A stretch of DNA of 64,000 bases from Sinonovacula constricta (GCA_007844125.1 CM017558.1:60965780-61029779); one strand, 5' to 3'. Numbered from the stretch's first letter, positions 13,114-25,985 are shown. Numbers and translations are program-made. Notes: a model not told the origin generated them from the letters alone.

Positions 13114-13317
13114 TAATAATAATTGCGACATTTCCCGTCGTGTTGCGACATATACCGGCAGCGAATTTTTTTGCGACATTTCCCGTCAACAATGCGACAT
13201 ATACCGGCAGTGGGGTTTACGACGTTTTCAGCAGATTGCGACATTTCCCGGCGACGGTGCGACATTTTCCGGTAGATTATGACGTTTCCCGGCGATGCGA
13301 CATTTCCCGGCGCTACA
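13114..13317 (-). repeat. Right terminal inverted repeat
   Basis: Inverted copy of 7,735-7,938, ending GGCGCTACA followed by the TAGCA duplication. It lacks one base near its inner end (ACACGACG against ACATCGACG). Confidence 0.9.
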
Positions 13318-13322
13318 TAGCA

Positions 13323-15015
13323 TCCATGTTGTTACCAATGTTTTAAGGAATGTGATAAGTGTGTGAATATTATGTGTCTCTCTATAGGTTGATAGGTCTG
13401 ACCGATCGACATAGCGAGTTTAACCACGTCCGGTGTTTGTAGGTTTCAAACTCGACAGTTAACAGTCAAAAACATAAACGTTGATAATATCAACAGTTTA
13501 TCTTTCCTCGGATATTTGACAGATAAGCTTCTTAGCTAATCAGATAACAGTTTTCCTACGTGTTTTGGATGACTAGCCCCGGGTTAGACGAGTAAGAGAG
13601 TTGTAAGAATGCGGTTCCTAACAGTCATAACAAATAAACTCTGTGATCACCGCTTTTAGTATTAGTTAAACTAACCAAAGGATAGTATGTATTGTGTAAG
13701 TAGATTAGTGCATTTCATGAACACTTAAATGCGATGATACTGTTGCGTTTCATGTAAACAACAAGGCAAAAGTACGTCTTTTTAAGAACTTATTTTTTCT
13801 TTCTTAGTTGGTATAAGCAAATCGCGGATTAATGCTTTAATGTAGAAGGCCATTCCATGTGTAAATGTTAAAGTTATGGGTTATAAATTGAAAGTTGTGG
13901 CATCATATGGTAAACATGTGAAATCCTGGTAACGGCTTTGTTTTCATCTTTTTTAATACATCATTATAGTGTATGGTATCGTCGGAACCCACTGTAAATC
14001 TTCCATTATCACAACATTCATATATATATAGCACGTTACTTACTTAGCAAAACTTGGTTCTCGTGAATATATTTATGAAGCATTTAATTGGCTCCGCGTC
14101 CAAACCGGCACGGACATTGAGCCAAAGAAACGATTCGTTGTATCTCATTTCATTGAAAGTACAGTACAGTATGTGGAATTATTACAAAATTATTATTACA
14201 AAATGCGCTCTTATCAAGCTTACTGTTTAAAATGTTAAACGTAATATTACGAACGTTGTACAAGCACTATTTAGCGCAATGAAAATGTGCATTATGTGAA
14301 GTAAGGTAAAATTTGGATTCGTTTTTATTGTTAAACATATTGGGAAGTGGAAAACAACTTGATATAGGGCTAAACTTCTTGATTCTTATATTGCTTGTTC
14401 TAATCCTGGCCTAATATGTTTTCTTTTTTTTTCTACAATCAAATTTACTGTTTCTGTATTTGTTATACTTTATGCAATAGAAATCCAAGAAACAGACATT
14501 TGCAAATATTCAATATATATAGAAAGAGAATTCAACCCTTCGAAAATGTTCGTCGTTTTTATTCAAATAGCTATACAAACAAGCGGAATAGCATTTTAAC
14601 TTTCCAAAACACATCGCAACATATTTAATAACCCCATTTATCCATTTTTATTATAATCAGGAATTATAAAAGATGGCGACCTCATTTGGTTTTGAACTAC
14701 TGTCAATATCTATTTTCTTAAGTACTTGCGCCTGTACAATGTACATGAGGTTTGATAGTTTAGGCTACTATGGTGCAGCACACCATCATAATTCACTGTT
14801 CATTTCTTTTACTTCATAACCGCATACAAATAATGAAATCAATACAAAAATTAATCTTGTATGCATAAAATGTGACGCTTGACACAAAATGACATTCGCT
14901 GAATGACATTATTTACACGGATATTTATTCCATAGATGTTGAACAGCTAACATTCAATGCCTTTTATATCATTTGATGTATCTGTATTTTATTCTGTTTC
15001 TTGATATATTTCCAC
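13323..15015. other. No gene seen
   Basis: Sequence between the inverted-repeat element and the GACA microsatellite. No exon, RNA gene or clear repeat was recognised; the same holds for 15,266-15,892. Confidence 0.55.
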
Positions 15016-15079
15016 TACAATTCGACCGACCGGACCGATCGACCGACCGACACACAGACAGACAGACAGACAGGCAGGC

Positions 15080-15147
<68 letters not shown>

Positions 15148-15265
15148 GGACAGACAGACATACAGACAGACAGACAAACATGCATACACGCAGGCACGCA
15201 GGCAGACAGGCTGGCTGGCAGGCAGGCAGGCAGACAGGTAGACAGACAAACAGACAAAAAAGACA
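15016..15265. repeat. (GACA)n tetranucleotide microsatellite
   Basis: About 250 bp of GACA/GACC/GGCA tetranucleotides. All frames are open, giving false Asp-Arg-Gln-Thr and Cys-Leu-Ser-Val proteins. Confidence 0.95.
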
Positions 15266-15892
15266 CAGAGAGTGATAATATTTAGGAAGGAGTAGATTTA
15301 GTATCTTTTTACTTTTAATGAATCATTACAGCTGTTCACTGGACCACAACCATTGACTTATAACTGCTTAAGTCGTTCATACTCCCCATATGCACACTGA
15401 CAAGGATTATCAATATGTGTTAACAAATCCTTAAATAAATAAATATGTACAGAATCCAAAGAAATAAATGTCTATAACAAAGAATTTTATTTTAATTTGT
15501 TGACAAAATACGCCTTCACATAGTTTTGAGACCAAATCTTGCGACAATGACTCACTTATAAGGATAGAAAAATAAAAGTACTGACAGTGTCACGTACCTT
15601 GCGATGGTCATTGTTATTTTTATTGTTTAAGATTATCGATTCATGTGGACTTTTCTCAAGGAAAGATTATTTGCAAACATTTCGTTCTCTTGAAAAAAGC
15701 AATAAAAGAGAAGAAATTATAAAAAAGTACTTCAGTGAACATCGTCTGAGGAGTTTCTAATTTCAGGTAAGCAAATATATACCTGGTATTTTTCTTTCCC
15801 GTAAGTGCCTAACGGTAATTTAAAAAAAATATAAATATAAAAGAATATGTATATACATTAAATTGCATGACAATATTCCACATGAAAATATC

Positions 15893-15983
15893 CGCACCAA
15901 CCGGGTTTCAAACCCCCGTGGTAAGGGGCTGAAGAGTTACGTGAGTGGAGCCAGCGACCCTAACCGCTTTGCCACGGGCGCCC
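15893..15983 (-). repeat. tRNA-derived SINE head or tRNA pseudogene
   Basis: The minus strand has an A-box-like TGGCAAAGCGGTTAGGG (15,958-15,974) and a B-box-like GGTTTGAAACCC near 15,905-15,915. The acceptor-stem halves do not pair, so it is not a working tRNA. Confidence 0.6.
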
Positions 15984-16129
15984 TATGAACTGTAGAAAGA
16001 AGAAGACTTTTTATTATGAATAGATTCAAAATGCGTTTTTAGATAACTGTAATTAATATTAATATTAAAAATCAACAGTGTTGTAATGCGTGTTGTTGTC
16101 AAATGGATGCGTGAATTGTGACTTACCGA

Positions 16130-19100
16130 CTACCATTTTCGGGCCAACTACCATCTCCGGGCAACCTACCATCTCCGGACCAACTACCATCTCTAAGCCA
16201 ATTACCATCTCTGGGCCAACTACCATCTCTGGACCAACTAACATCTCCGGACCAACTACCATCTCCGTGCCAACTTTAATCTCTGGGCAAAGTACCATCT
16301 CTGGGTCAACTACCATATCTGTGCAAACTACCATCTCTGCGCCAACTACCATCTCTGAGCCAAGTACCATTTCTGGGTCATCTACCATCTCCGGGCCAAC
16401 TACCATCTCATGGCCAACTACCATGTCTGGGCCAACTACCAGCTATGGACCAAGTACTATCTCCGGGACAACTTCCATCTCTGGGCCAAGTACCATCTCC
16501 GGGTCAACTACCATCTCCGGCCCAACTACCATCTCCGGGTCAACTACCATCTCCGGACCAACTACCATCTGGGGGCCATCTACTATCTCCGCGCCAACTA
16601 CTATCTCCGGGTCGACTACCATCTCTGGGCCAACTACCATCTCCGGGCCAACAACCATCTCCGGGCCGACTACCATCTCCGCGCCAACTACCACCTCCGG
16701 GCCAACTACCATCTGGGGGCCATCTACCATCTCCGGGCCAACTACCATCTCCGCGCCAACTACCATCTCCGGGCCAACTACCAACTCCTGGCCAACTACC
16801 ATCTCCGGGCCAACTACCATCTCCGGGCCAACTACCATCTGGGGGCCAACTATCATCTCCGGGCCAACTATCATCTCCGGGCCAACTATCATCTCCGGGC
16901 CAACAACCATCTCCGGGCCAACTACCATCACCGGGCCCACTACCATCTCCGCGACAACTACCATCTCCGGGCCAACAACCATCTCCGGGCCAACTACCAT
17001 CTCCGGGCCAACTATCATCTGGGGGCCAACTATCATCTCCGGGCCAACTACCATCTCCGGGCCAACTACCATCTCCGGGCCAACTACCATCTCCGGGCCC
17101 ACTACCATCTCCGCGACAACTACCATCTCCGGCCAACTTCCATCTCCGGGCCAACTACCATCTGGTGCCATCTTCCATCTCCGGACCATCTACCATCTCC
17201 GGACCAACTACCATCTCCGGGCCCACAACCATCTCCGCGCTAATTCCCATCTCCGGGCCAACTACCATCTCCGTGCCAACTACCATCTCCGGGCCATCTA
17301 CCATCTCCGGGCCGACTACCATCTCAGCGCCAACTACCATCTCCGGGCCAACTACCATCTGGTGCCATCTTCCATCTCCGGACCATCTACCATCTCCGCG
17401 CCAGTTACCATCTCCGGGCCAACTACCATCTGCGTGCCAACTACCATTTCCGGGCCATCTACCATCTCCGGGCCGACTACCATCTCAGCGCCAACTACCA
17501 TCTCCAGGCCAACTACCATCTCCGCGCAAACTACCATCTCCGGGCCGACTACCATCTCCGCGCCAACTACCATCTCCGGGCCAACTACCATCTCCGGGCA
17601 AACAACCATCTCCGGGCCAACAACCATCTCCGGCCCAACTACCATCTCCGGGCCGACTACCATCTCCGGGCCAACTACCATCTCTGGGCCAACTACCATC
17701 TCCGGCCCAACTACCATCTCCGGGCCAACAACCATCTCCGGGCTAACTACCATCTCCGGGCCAACAACCATCTCCGGGCCAACTACCATCTCCGGGCCAA
17801 CAACCATCTCCGGGACAACAACCATCTCCGGGCCAACTTTCATCTCCGGGCCAACTACCATCTCCGTGCCAACAACCATCTCCGGGCCAACTACCATCTC
17901 CGGGCCGACTACCATCTCCAAGCCGACTACCATCTCCGGGCCAACTACCATCTCCGGGTCAACTACCATCTCCGTGCCAACAACCATCTCCGGGCCAACT
18001 ACCATCTCCGGGCCCACTACCATCTCCGGGCCAACTACCATCTCCGGGCCCACTACCATCTCCGCGCCAACAACCATCTCCGGGCCAACAACAATCTCCG
18101 GGCCAACTACCATCTCCGGGCCGACTACATCTCCGGGCCAACTACCATCTCCGGCCCAACTACCATCTCCGGGCCAACAACCATCTCCGGGCCAACTACG
18201 ATCTCCGGGCCGACTACCATCTCTGGGCCATCTACCATCTCCGGGCCAACTACCATCTCTGGGCCAACTACCATCTCCGGGCCAACTACCATCTCCGGGC
18301 CAACTACCATCTCCGGCCCAACTACCATCTCCGGGCCAACTATTATCTCCGGGCCATCTACCATCTCCGGGCCGACTACCATCTCTGGGCCAACTACCAT
18401 CTCCGGGCCGACTACCATCTCCGGGCCGACTACCATCTCCGGGCCGACTACCATCTCCGGGCCAACAACCATCTCCGGGCCAACTACCATTTCCGGCCCA
18501 ACTACCATATCTGTGCCAACTACCATCTCTGGGCCAACTACCATCTCCGGGCCGACTACCATCTTTGAGCCAAGTACCATCTCCGGGCCTAGTACTGGGG
18601 CCAACTACCATCTCCGGCCCAACTACCATCTCCGTGCCAACTACCATCTCCGGGCCAACTACCATCTCTGGGCCAAACTACCATCTCCGGACCAACTACC
18701 ATCTCCGTGCCAACTTTCATCTCTGGGCCAACTACCATCTCTGGGCCAACTACCATCTCTGGGCCAACTACCATCTCCGGGCCGACTACCATCTCTGGGC
18801 CAACTACCATCTCCGGGCCGACTACCATCTCCGGGCCGACTACCATCTCCGGGCCGACTACCATCTCCGGGCCAACAACCATCTCCGGGCCAACTACCAT
18901 TTCCGGCCCAACTACCATATCTGTGCCAACTACCACCTCTGGGCCAACTACCATCTCCGGGCCGACTACCATCTTTGAGCCAAGTACCATCTCCGGGCCT
19001 AGTACTGGGGCCAACTACCATCTCCGGCCCAACTACCATCTCCGTGCCAACTACCATCTCCGGGCCAACTACCATCTCTGGGCCAAACTACCATCTCCGG

Positions 19101-21762
19101 ACCAACTACCATCTCCGTGCCAACTTTCATCTCTGGGCCGACTACCATCTCAGCGCCAACTACCATCTCCGGGCCAACTACCATCTGGTGCCATCTTCCA
19201 TCTCCGGACCATCTACCATCTCCGCGCCAATTACCATCTCCGGGCCAACTACCATCTCCGTGCCAACTACCATCTCCGGGCCATCTACCATCTCCGGGCC
19301 GACTACCATCTCAGCGCCAACTACCATCTCCAGGCCAACTACCATCTCCGCGCAAACTACCATCTCCGGGCCGACTACCATCTCCGCGCCAACTACCATC
19401 TCTGGGCCAACTACCATCTCCGGCCCAACTACCATCTCCGGGCCAACAACCATCTCCGGGCTAACTACCATCTCCGGGCCAACAACCATCTCCGGGCCAA
19501 CTACCATCTCCGGGCCAACTACCATCTCCGGGCAAACAACCATCTCCGGGCCAACAACCATCTCCGGCCCAACTACCATCTCCGGGCCGACTACCATCTC
19601 CGGGCCAACTACCATCTCTGGGCCAACTACCATCTCCGGCCCAACTACCATCTCCGGGCCAACAACCATCTCCGGGCTAACTACCATCTCCGGGCCAACA
19701 ACCATCTCCGGGCCAACTACCATCTCCGGGCCAACTTTCATCTCCGGGCCAACTACCATCTCCGGGCCAACAACCATCTCCGGGCCAACTACCATCTCCG
19801 GGCCGACTACCATCTCCAAGCCGACTACCATCTCCGGGCCAACTACCATCTCCGGGTCAACTACCATCTCCGTGCCAACAACCATCTCCGGGCCAACTAC
19901 CATCTCCGGGCCCACTACCATCTCCGGGCCAACTACCATCTCCGGGCCCACTACCATCTCCGCGCCAACAACCATCTCCGGGCCAACAACAATCTCCGGG
20001 CCAACTACCATCTCCGGGCCGACTACATCTCCGGGCCAACTACCATCTCCGGCCCAACTACCATCTCCGGGCCAACAACCATCTCCGGGCCAACTACCAT
20101 CTCCGGGCCGACTACCATCTCTGGGCCATCTACCATCTCCGGGCCAACTACCATCTCTGGGCCAACTACCATCTCCGGGCCAACTACCATCTCCGGGCCA
20201 ACTACCATCTCCGGCCCAACTACCATCTCCGGGCCAACTATTATCTCCGGGCCATCTACCATCTCCGGGCCGACTACCATCTCTGGGCCAACTACCATCT
20301 CCGGGCCGACTACCATCTCCGGGCCGACTACCATCTCCGGGCCGACTACCATCTCCGGGCCAACAACCATCTCCGGGCCAACTACCATTTCCGGCCCAAC
20401 TACCATATCTGTGCCAACTACCATCTCTGGGCCAACTACCATCTCCGGGCCGACTACCATCTTTGAGCCAAGTACCATCTCCGGGCCTAGTACTTGGGCC
20501 AACTACCATCTCCGGCCCAACTACCATCTCCGTGCCAACTACCATCTCCGGGCCAACTACCATCTCTGGGCCAAACTACCATCTCCGGACCAACTACCAT
20601 CTCCGTGCCAACTTTCATCTCTGGGCCAACTACCATCTCTGGGCCAACTACCATCTCTGGGCCAACTACCATCTCCGGGCCAACTACCATATCTGTGCCA
20701 ACTACCATCTCCGTGCCAACTTTCATCTCTGGGCCAAGTACCATCTCTGAGCCAAGTACCATCTCCGGGCCTAGTACCATCTCCGGCCCAACTACCATCT
20801 CCGGGCCAACAACCATCTCCGGGCCAACTACCATCTCCGGGCCCACTACCATCTCCGCGCCAACTACCATCTCCGGCCTAACTACCATCTCCGGGCCAAC
20901 TACCATCTCCGGCCCAACTACCATCTCGGAGCCAACTTCCATGTCCGGGTCAACTTCCATGTCTAGGCCAACTACCATCTCTGGGTCAACTACCAGCTCC
21001 GGGCCAACTACCATCTCCAGCCCAACTACCACCTCTGGGCCAACTACCATATCTGGGCCAACTACCATCTCCAGGCCAACTACCATCTCCAGCCCAACTA
21101 CCACTTCTAGACCAACTACCATCTTCGGGCCAACTACCATCTCCGAGCCAACTACCATGTCCGGGTCAACTTCCATGTCTAGGCCAACTACCATCTCCGG
21201 TTCAACGACCATCTCCGAGCCAACTACCATCTCCGAGCCAACTACCATGTCCGGGTCAACTTCCATGTCTAGGCCAACTACCATCTCTGGGCCAAGTACC
21301 ATCTCTGGGCCAACTACCATCTCCGAGCCAACTACCATCTCCGAGCCAACTACCATCTCCGGGTCAACTTCCATGTCTAGGCCAACTACCATCTCTGGGC
21401 CAAGTACCATCTCCGGGCCAACTACCATCTTCAGCCCAACTACCACCTCTGAGCCAACTACCATCTCCAGCCCAACTACCACCTCTAGGCCAACTACCAT
21501 CTCCAGCCCAACTACCACCTCTAGGCCAACTACCATCTTAAGGCCAACTACCATCTCTATGCCAACTACCATCTCCGGTTCAACGACCATCTCCGAGCCA
21601 ACTACCATCTCCGGGTCCACTTCCATGTCTAGGCTAACTACCATCTCTGGGCCAAGTACCATCTCCGGGCCAACTACCATCTTCAGCCCAACTACCACCT
21701 CTGAGCCAACTACCATCTCCGGGACAACAACCTTCTCCATGCCAACTACCAACCATTGTCCA
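16130..21762. repeat. 18-bp minisatellite of about 310 copies
   Basis: The unit is CCAACTACCATCTCCGGG. Because 18 is a multiple of three, several frames stay open for hundreds of codons; the plus frame gives PTTISG hexapeptides, others LPSPGQ or YHLRAN, and the minus strand MVVGPE. Indels switch the frame several times without creating stops, which argues against one coding frame. A higher-order structure is present: the marker GGGCCTAGTACT recurs at about 18,585, 18,995 and 20,483, and most of 17.2-18.6 kb is repeated at 19.1-20.5 kb. Units after 20.9 kb belong to a different variant family (TCCGAGCCA, TCCATGTCTAGG). Confidence 0.95.
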
Positions 21763-22107
21763 GGGGATTAACAAACACGATCGCTAATCTGTGTCAAGGT
21801 CATGATCAGCAGCCTGTTCGGCTCATTCTGTCACGCTTTCTATCGCGTCTTCCAGACGAAGTTCTGGTGATGGTTAACTAATGTCAACAGTGATTGTCGG
21901 CATGCATTTAACGATCAATAATTCTTCAAGTTTTAGTAAAGCATTACTCTCCCTTGGCAAGGCAGTGCAGTACTAAGGCATACATTGCTTTAACGTAAGT
22001 GCATTGGTTATTGAAATTAAACAAAAGGAAAACGTTTGCACCATAGTAAATGCAGACTTATTTCACTTTCGATTCATTTAAAAATACCACCTGAAAAAAT
22101 CAGACCG

Positions 22108-22670
22108 AGGGCAGTCGTATTGACCCAAGGGAAGTCGTATTGGCCCAAGGGCAGTCGTATTGAACCAAGGGCAGTCGTATTGACCCAAGGGAAGTCGTAT
22201 TGGCCCAAGGGCAGTCGTATTGACCCAAGGGCAGTCGTACTGGCCCAAGGGCAGTCGTATTGACCCAAGGGCAGTCGTATTGACCCAAGGGCAGTCGTTT
22301 TGACCCAAGGGCAGTCGTATTGGCCCACGGGCAGTCGTATTGGCCCAAGGGCAGTTGTATTGACCCAAGGGCAGTCGTATTGACTCAAGGGCAGTCGTAT
22401 TGACCCAAGGGCAGTCGTATTGGCCCAAGGGCAGTCGTATTGGCTCAAGGGAAGTCGTATTGGCCCAAGGGCAGTCGTATTGACCCAAGGGCAGTCGTAT
22501 TGGCCGAAAGGCAGTCGTATTGACCCAAGGGCAGTCGTATTGGCCCAAGGGCAGGCGTATTGGCCCAAGGGCAGTTGTATTGGCCCAAGGGCAGTCGTAT
22601 CGGCCCAAGGGCAGTCGCATTGGCCCAAGGGCAGTCACATTGGCCCAAGGGCAGTCGGTTTTGCCCAAGG
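22108..22670. repeat. 20-bp minisatellite of about 28 copies
   Basis: The unit is TTGACCCAAGGGCAGTCGTA, alternating with GG in place of GA. Its length is not a multiple of three, so the open frames with a 20-residue period (three DNA units) are by-products. The last units near 22.62-22.67 kb are diverged. Confidence 0.95.
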
Positions 22671-23557
22671 CCGAGTGCCAATACGATTGACCGGAGGACA
22701 AATAACAAATAATAGGTGCTTTTATAGGGCTAATAATGTATAGTTATTGAATAATGAGAAATATAAATAGACATATCACTAACGGCTTTTTAAACTAACA
22801 CAGTAGTCAGAGTTAATAACATTCAATCAAGTTTGAGGCAGCTGACAACAAAATACGCTCTTTGAAATGGTACTCCTACAAAGATTTTCGGTTTAAGGCA
22901 TATTCCGGTTATTTGCATAAAGTTGTCTGGGGATATATATATAGTCAAGTTAATTTTCGTACATATAAGCCTCCGGCCAAAAATACATAACAAGAATGTA
23001 ACAAAACCATGATTATATGTAAGTATAATAAAATTAGTAATATGTAAAAGCTAATAACTTAAATATAGAAGGCGAGTTGATATATATTCTGTTAATTATC
23101 TGTTTTGACAACCGATAGAAACAATTTATATCCAGACCAGTACTATATCAGTTAAATAAGGGTGTGTCTTAAATATTCTAAAATACATTTACGTATTGAT
23201 TGCCCTTTTCTTTGAAAACATTGTACTTACAGAATAACAGTCCAGACATGATCAGGTTATATTGCTTATCCTCTAATAAATAACATTATTATTAATCACT
23301 ATATTAAATCAAATGTATAAACTTAATGAATACGGTAGAGCAAGTGTAATGCAGCACATTCAGTTGAAGAGTGTCTAAAATAGGCATAAACTGCTTCGAA
23401 AACTGACACTTTCTCAGGCGGTCTGTAGCCACGTCAACCTTGGGACGTGCCCTCGTTGGTTGTAACTAGGTTAGATGAAAAATGGCTAAAATGGCGGCGA
23501 TTGCATTGAAACGTATGCAAGCAAGTTATGTGTATTTTGCAATTGGTTTTTAGCTAA
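22671..23557. other. No gene seen
   Basis: AT-rich sequence without recognisable features. The short gap 21,763-22,107 between the two minisatellites is also featureless. Confidence 0.55.
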
Positions 23558-23666
23558 AATACTGTTGGTGGAACGATAAACCTAACAAACAACTTTCCAA
23601 AAAGGGTACGTTAATAAATGTATGTTTTATTTTGTTTATTGGGCTTATCGTTCCACCAACAGTATT
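23558..23666. repeat. Inverted repeat with 33-bp arms
   Basis: The arms 23,558-23,590 and 23,634-23,666 match at 30 of 33 positions around ACTGTTGGTGGAACGATAA. A third copy of the right arm occurs at about 61,441-61,478 followed by a similar CATCTGGAGAC stretch, so this belongs to a dispersed repeat. Confidence 0.75.
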
Positions 23667-23817
23667 TCAGTTATCTGGAGACGGTGTCTGGAGATATACT
23701 GCTGCCTTCACTGTGTATAGTATGCCTTGAACACCTGGCATGATACCACACCCAGTCACATTATCCTGACACCAGGTCAACCAGTCGTGGAACTACCCTT
23801 ATATTTGCTTGAGCGTT

Positions 23818-23918
23818 AGCCAGTGAGCTATACCACTGCCATTTTTAACGACTTTAGTATGTCGCGGGCCGGTATCGAACCAGGGGCCTACGTACCTGAA
23901 GCCGACGCTCTACCAGTA
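23818..23918 (-). repeat. tRNA-like SINE relic
   Basis: The minus strand reads TGGTAGAGCGTCGGCTTCAG then GGTTCGATACC, which fit RNA polymerase III A and B boxes with a usable spacing. No acceptor stem is evident. Confidence 0.6.
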
Positions 23919-24004
23919 TGTTTTATGCATTCTAAACGAAGAAATTGAATGCTTTCAAGTACTTGTTTTGACGAATTTCTATTTGCAAACATAGATTTGC
24001 AGCC

Positions 24005-24185
24005 ATTTTGATGAAGTAATACCAGATATTATGTCTGGGTAAAATCACCGGCGCACCGCAGTTCAAACGGAAGATCCTTTTCATCATTTGCCTTTATCAG
24101 GATTCGAACCTGCTCGGTGAGAGACCGAGGTGCAAGATGGTATTACAAATCTGCGACTTTATCTCACGACTCCAGACACTCCTTG
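24005..24185 (-). repeat. tRNA-derived SINE with a tail shared with 26.98 kb
   Basis: The head on the minus strand contains a B box, CAGGTTCGAATCCTG, near 24,098-24,113. The tail ends TGATTTTACCCAGACAT at 24,028-24,044 (minus strand). The same tail follows the tRNA-like head at 26.98-27.11 kb. Confidence 0.6.
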
Positions 24186-24922
24186 TGATATCTTTATTAG
24201 TCTTATTCTGCAGAGTTTTATGTTTAATTCGATGAAGTGATAACAACGTACATGTTAACACTTTGACATCAAAATAAGTTCTCTTCAAAGAATTTAAATA
24301 AGGTCTTTTGTGGAAATGCCTCAATTTTAAATAAGCATGTCACTTACTGAATCGGAAACATTTGCAATTAGTTTCTTTTTTTCAATTTCTATATACTTCA
24401 AATTTACCGACTAAAATACAGTTTATTGTGCTTCACTTGTCTTTGCTTTAAGTTTGTTTTATCGGAATTAATCAGATATTTCTGTAAATGCCGGAAGCCT
24501 CCAATCAAACTCGTACTGTATATATTGTCATCCACCGGAAATGTTTATTAATCTTCCGCGTACAATCAGTATGTATTTTATATCGCATCCTAGAGAAACT
24601 CTTCTTTTATTAAAAGAAGCGAGGGGGTGCCTACAACATATACTTTCCGTTCCTTTATAAATATATTTTTCTTGTTGATCATGCATTAATGTTCGGTTAC
24701 AAAGAACAATGTAGGGCTTATTTACCCTAAGGCAACATATTTTGGGTCTTAACGCGACTTGGTCCGACCTTTGCTGAAGTACATGCTCCACCTCATGTGT
24801 ATTTTAAGTCACTATTACTCGCCGACCTGTATACTGTTATCCCAAATATAAACACCAGAAGGTAGAGCAGGTTGTACCATTGTAATTCTTTCGATATTTC
24901 TATTTCAAAAGAACTGCCTTAT

Positions 24923-24999
24923 GTTAAACGGTGTGTAACACAGATAACGTATCTGCTTTTGGAGATGTAGGACGCTGGTTCGAATCCCACGTACCCATA
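24923..24999 (+). repeat. tRNA-like relic
   Basis: A B-box match GGTTCGAATCCC lies at about 24,978-24,989, preceded by a poor A-box region. Only the 3' half looks tRNA-like. Confidence 0.45.
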
Positions 25000-25202
25000 T
25001 ATTGTTTTATTTCATAAGCACAGATAAAATTTTACACAATCATGATTTTCGCGTTCTTGATGCCAGTATTTAGCTCTTGACTTTTGTAGTTTATTTAATT
25101 GTATTGTAAAGGAGTACAAAACAAGCATACAATGAAAGTAAAGTAACGAAAAGAAAATTACATTTAAAATAAAACTTGTATTTGTTAAGCTATTGTAATA
25201 GT

Positions 25203-25275
25203 ACAATTGCTCCAGAATCGAACTTACATCCTTCTTCTAAATCAGACACACTATCCACTACACCACAGTTTTTAT
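25203..25275 (-). repeat. tRNA-like relic
   Basis: The minus strand reads TGGTGTAGTGGATAGTGTGT and then AGTTCGATTCTGG at tRNA spacing. Acceptor-stem pairing is absent. Confidence 0.5.
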
Positions 25276-25934
25276 GTCTCGTTGAATTATAGTAGCTAAT
25301 TTGCATAAATGAAATCATCTATCTTATAGTACAACCTGTACTACATGTACCTGATTGACCGTCGCTTGGTAATAGGATTTTCTTTGCTAGGACTAATGTT
25401 ATAATCTGTGGGTTATACCGAACCCATCGCAGTAGTGTTTGTGACTGCCGTGTACACATGAAGTACGTGTTTATTTTAGCATGTGCACCCAGGAGATATG
25501 ATAGGTAGTTGAGCTACAACGGCCTAATAGGTCGAAAGGCGTCGCTGTCTTTTAATTCTCCCAACCTAAAGACTATCAATCATGTTATTCATTATTCATT
25601 ATTCCTCGTGGTTCAACAAAGTTTTGCTTTTTTTTAAAAAAAACAACAACAACTGAACAACTGTGCCCAGGTCTCTTTAAAAGTGGTCTCCGGCAGTTTG
25701 CCTATATTCAGTACAAGCAAGCACATATTACCGATGTTCTGGAGAATTGTGCATACTTGCTACCAAAAAAAATACTTTGTTTTCAGGAAAGGCTGTTTGT
25801 AACACGACTTTAAGTGTTATACTACACCAATCGTGTAATTTATCGCATTAAATTTCAGTTATTTCGAAATCTATAAAAACAACACGAAAGTGATTTTAGC
25901 TAAAATAAATACTTCAAGCCTGGATACCTGGATG

Positions 25935-25985
25935 AACATTTAACGTAATCTCAAATGTTGAAGAACGCTGGTTCGAACCCCCCGT
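25935..25985 (+). repeat. tRNA-like B-box relic
   Basis: The stretch GCTGGTTCGAACCCCCCG matches the T-arm consensus. The 5' half is not recognisable. Confidence 0.35.

Larger units (their letters stand above)
7735..13317. mobile_element. 5.6-kb element with 204-bp near-identical terminal inverted repeats and 5-bp target duplication
   Basis: The left end starts TGTAGCGCCGGGAAATGTCG and the right end is its inverse. Over about 204 bp the two arms differ by one short indel, and weaker similarity continues for about 20 bp more. Directly outside both ends is TAGCA (7,730-7,734 and 13,318-13,322), a perfect 5-bp target duplication. The interior holds an integrase-like zinc-binding ORF, a nested small inverted-repeat element and a degraded direct duplication. 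Termini of TG...CA, long inverted repeats and an integrase-related ORF recall Ginger-type DNA transposons, which is inference. The near identity of the arms suggests recent movement or recent homogenisation. Confidence 0.8.

Noticed and set aside
14969..15285. Asp-Arg-Gln-Thr or Cys-Leu-Ser-Val repeat proteins
   Set aside because: They are translations of a (GACA)n microsatellite in several frames.
15893..15983. Functional tRNA gene
   Set aside because: The internal boxes are recognisable but the acceptor stem does not pair, so a SINE head or pseudogene is more likely.
16090..18978. 962-codon open frame with PTTISG repeats as a gene
   Set aside because: The frame is open because the 18-bp unit has no stop in several frames. 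The reading moves between three peptide types after indels, and overlapping long frames exist on the other strand.
22036..22743. Proteins with a 20-residue period from both strands
   Set aside because: They come from a 20-bp tandem repeat cycling through all frames; no start, exon boundary or domain.
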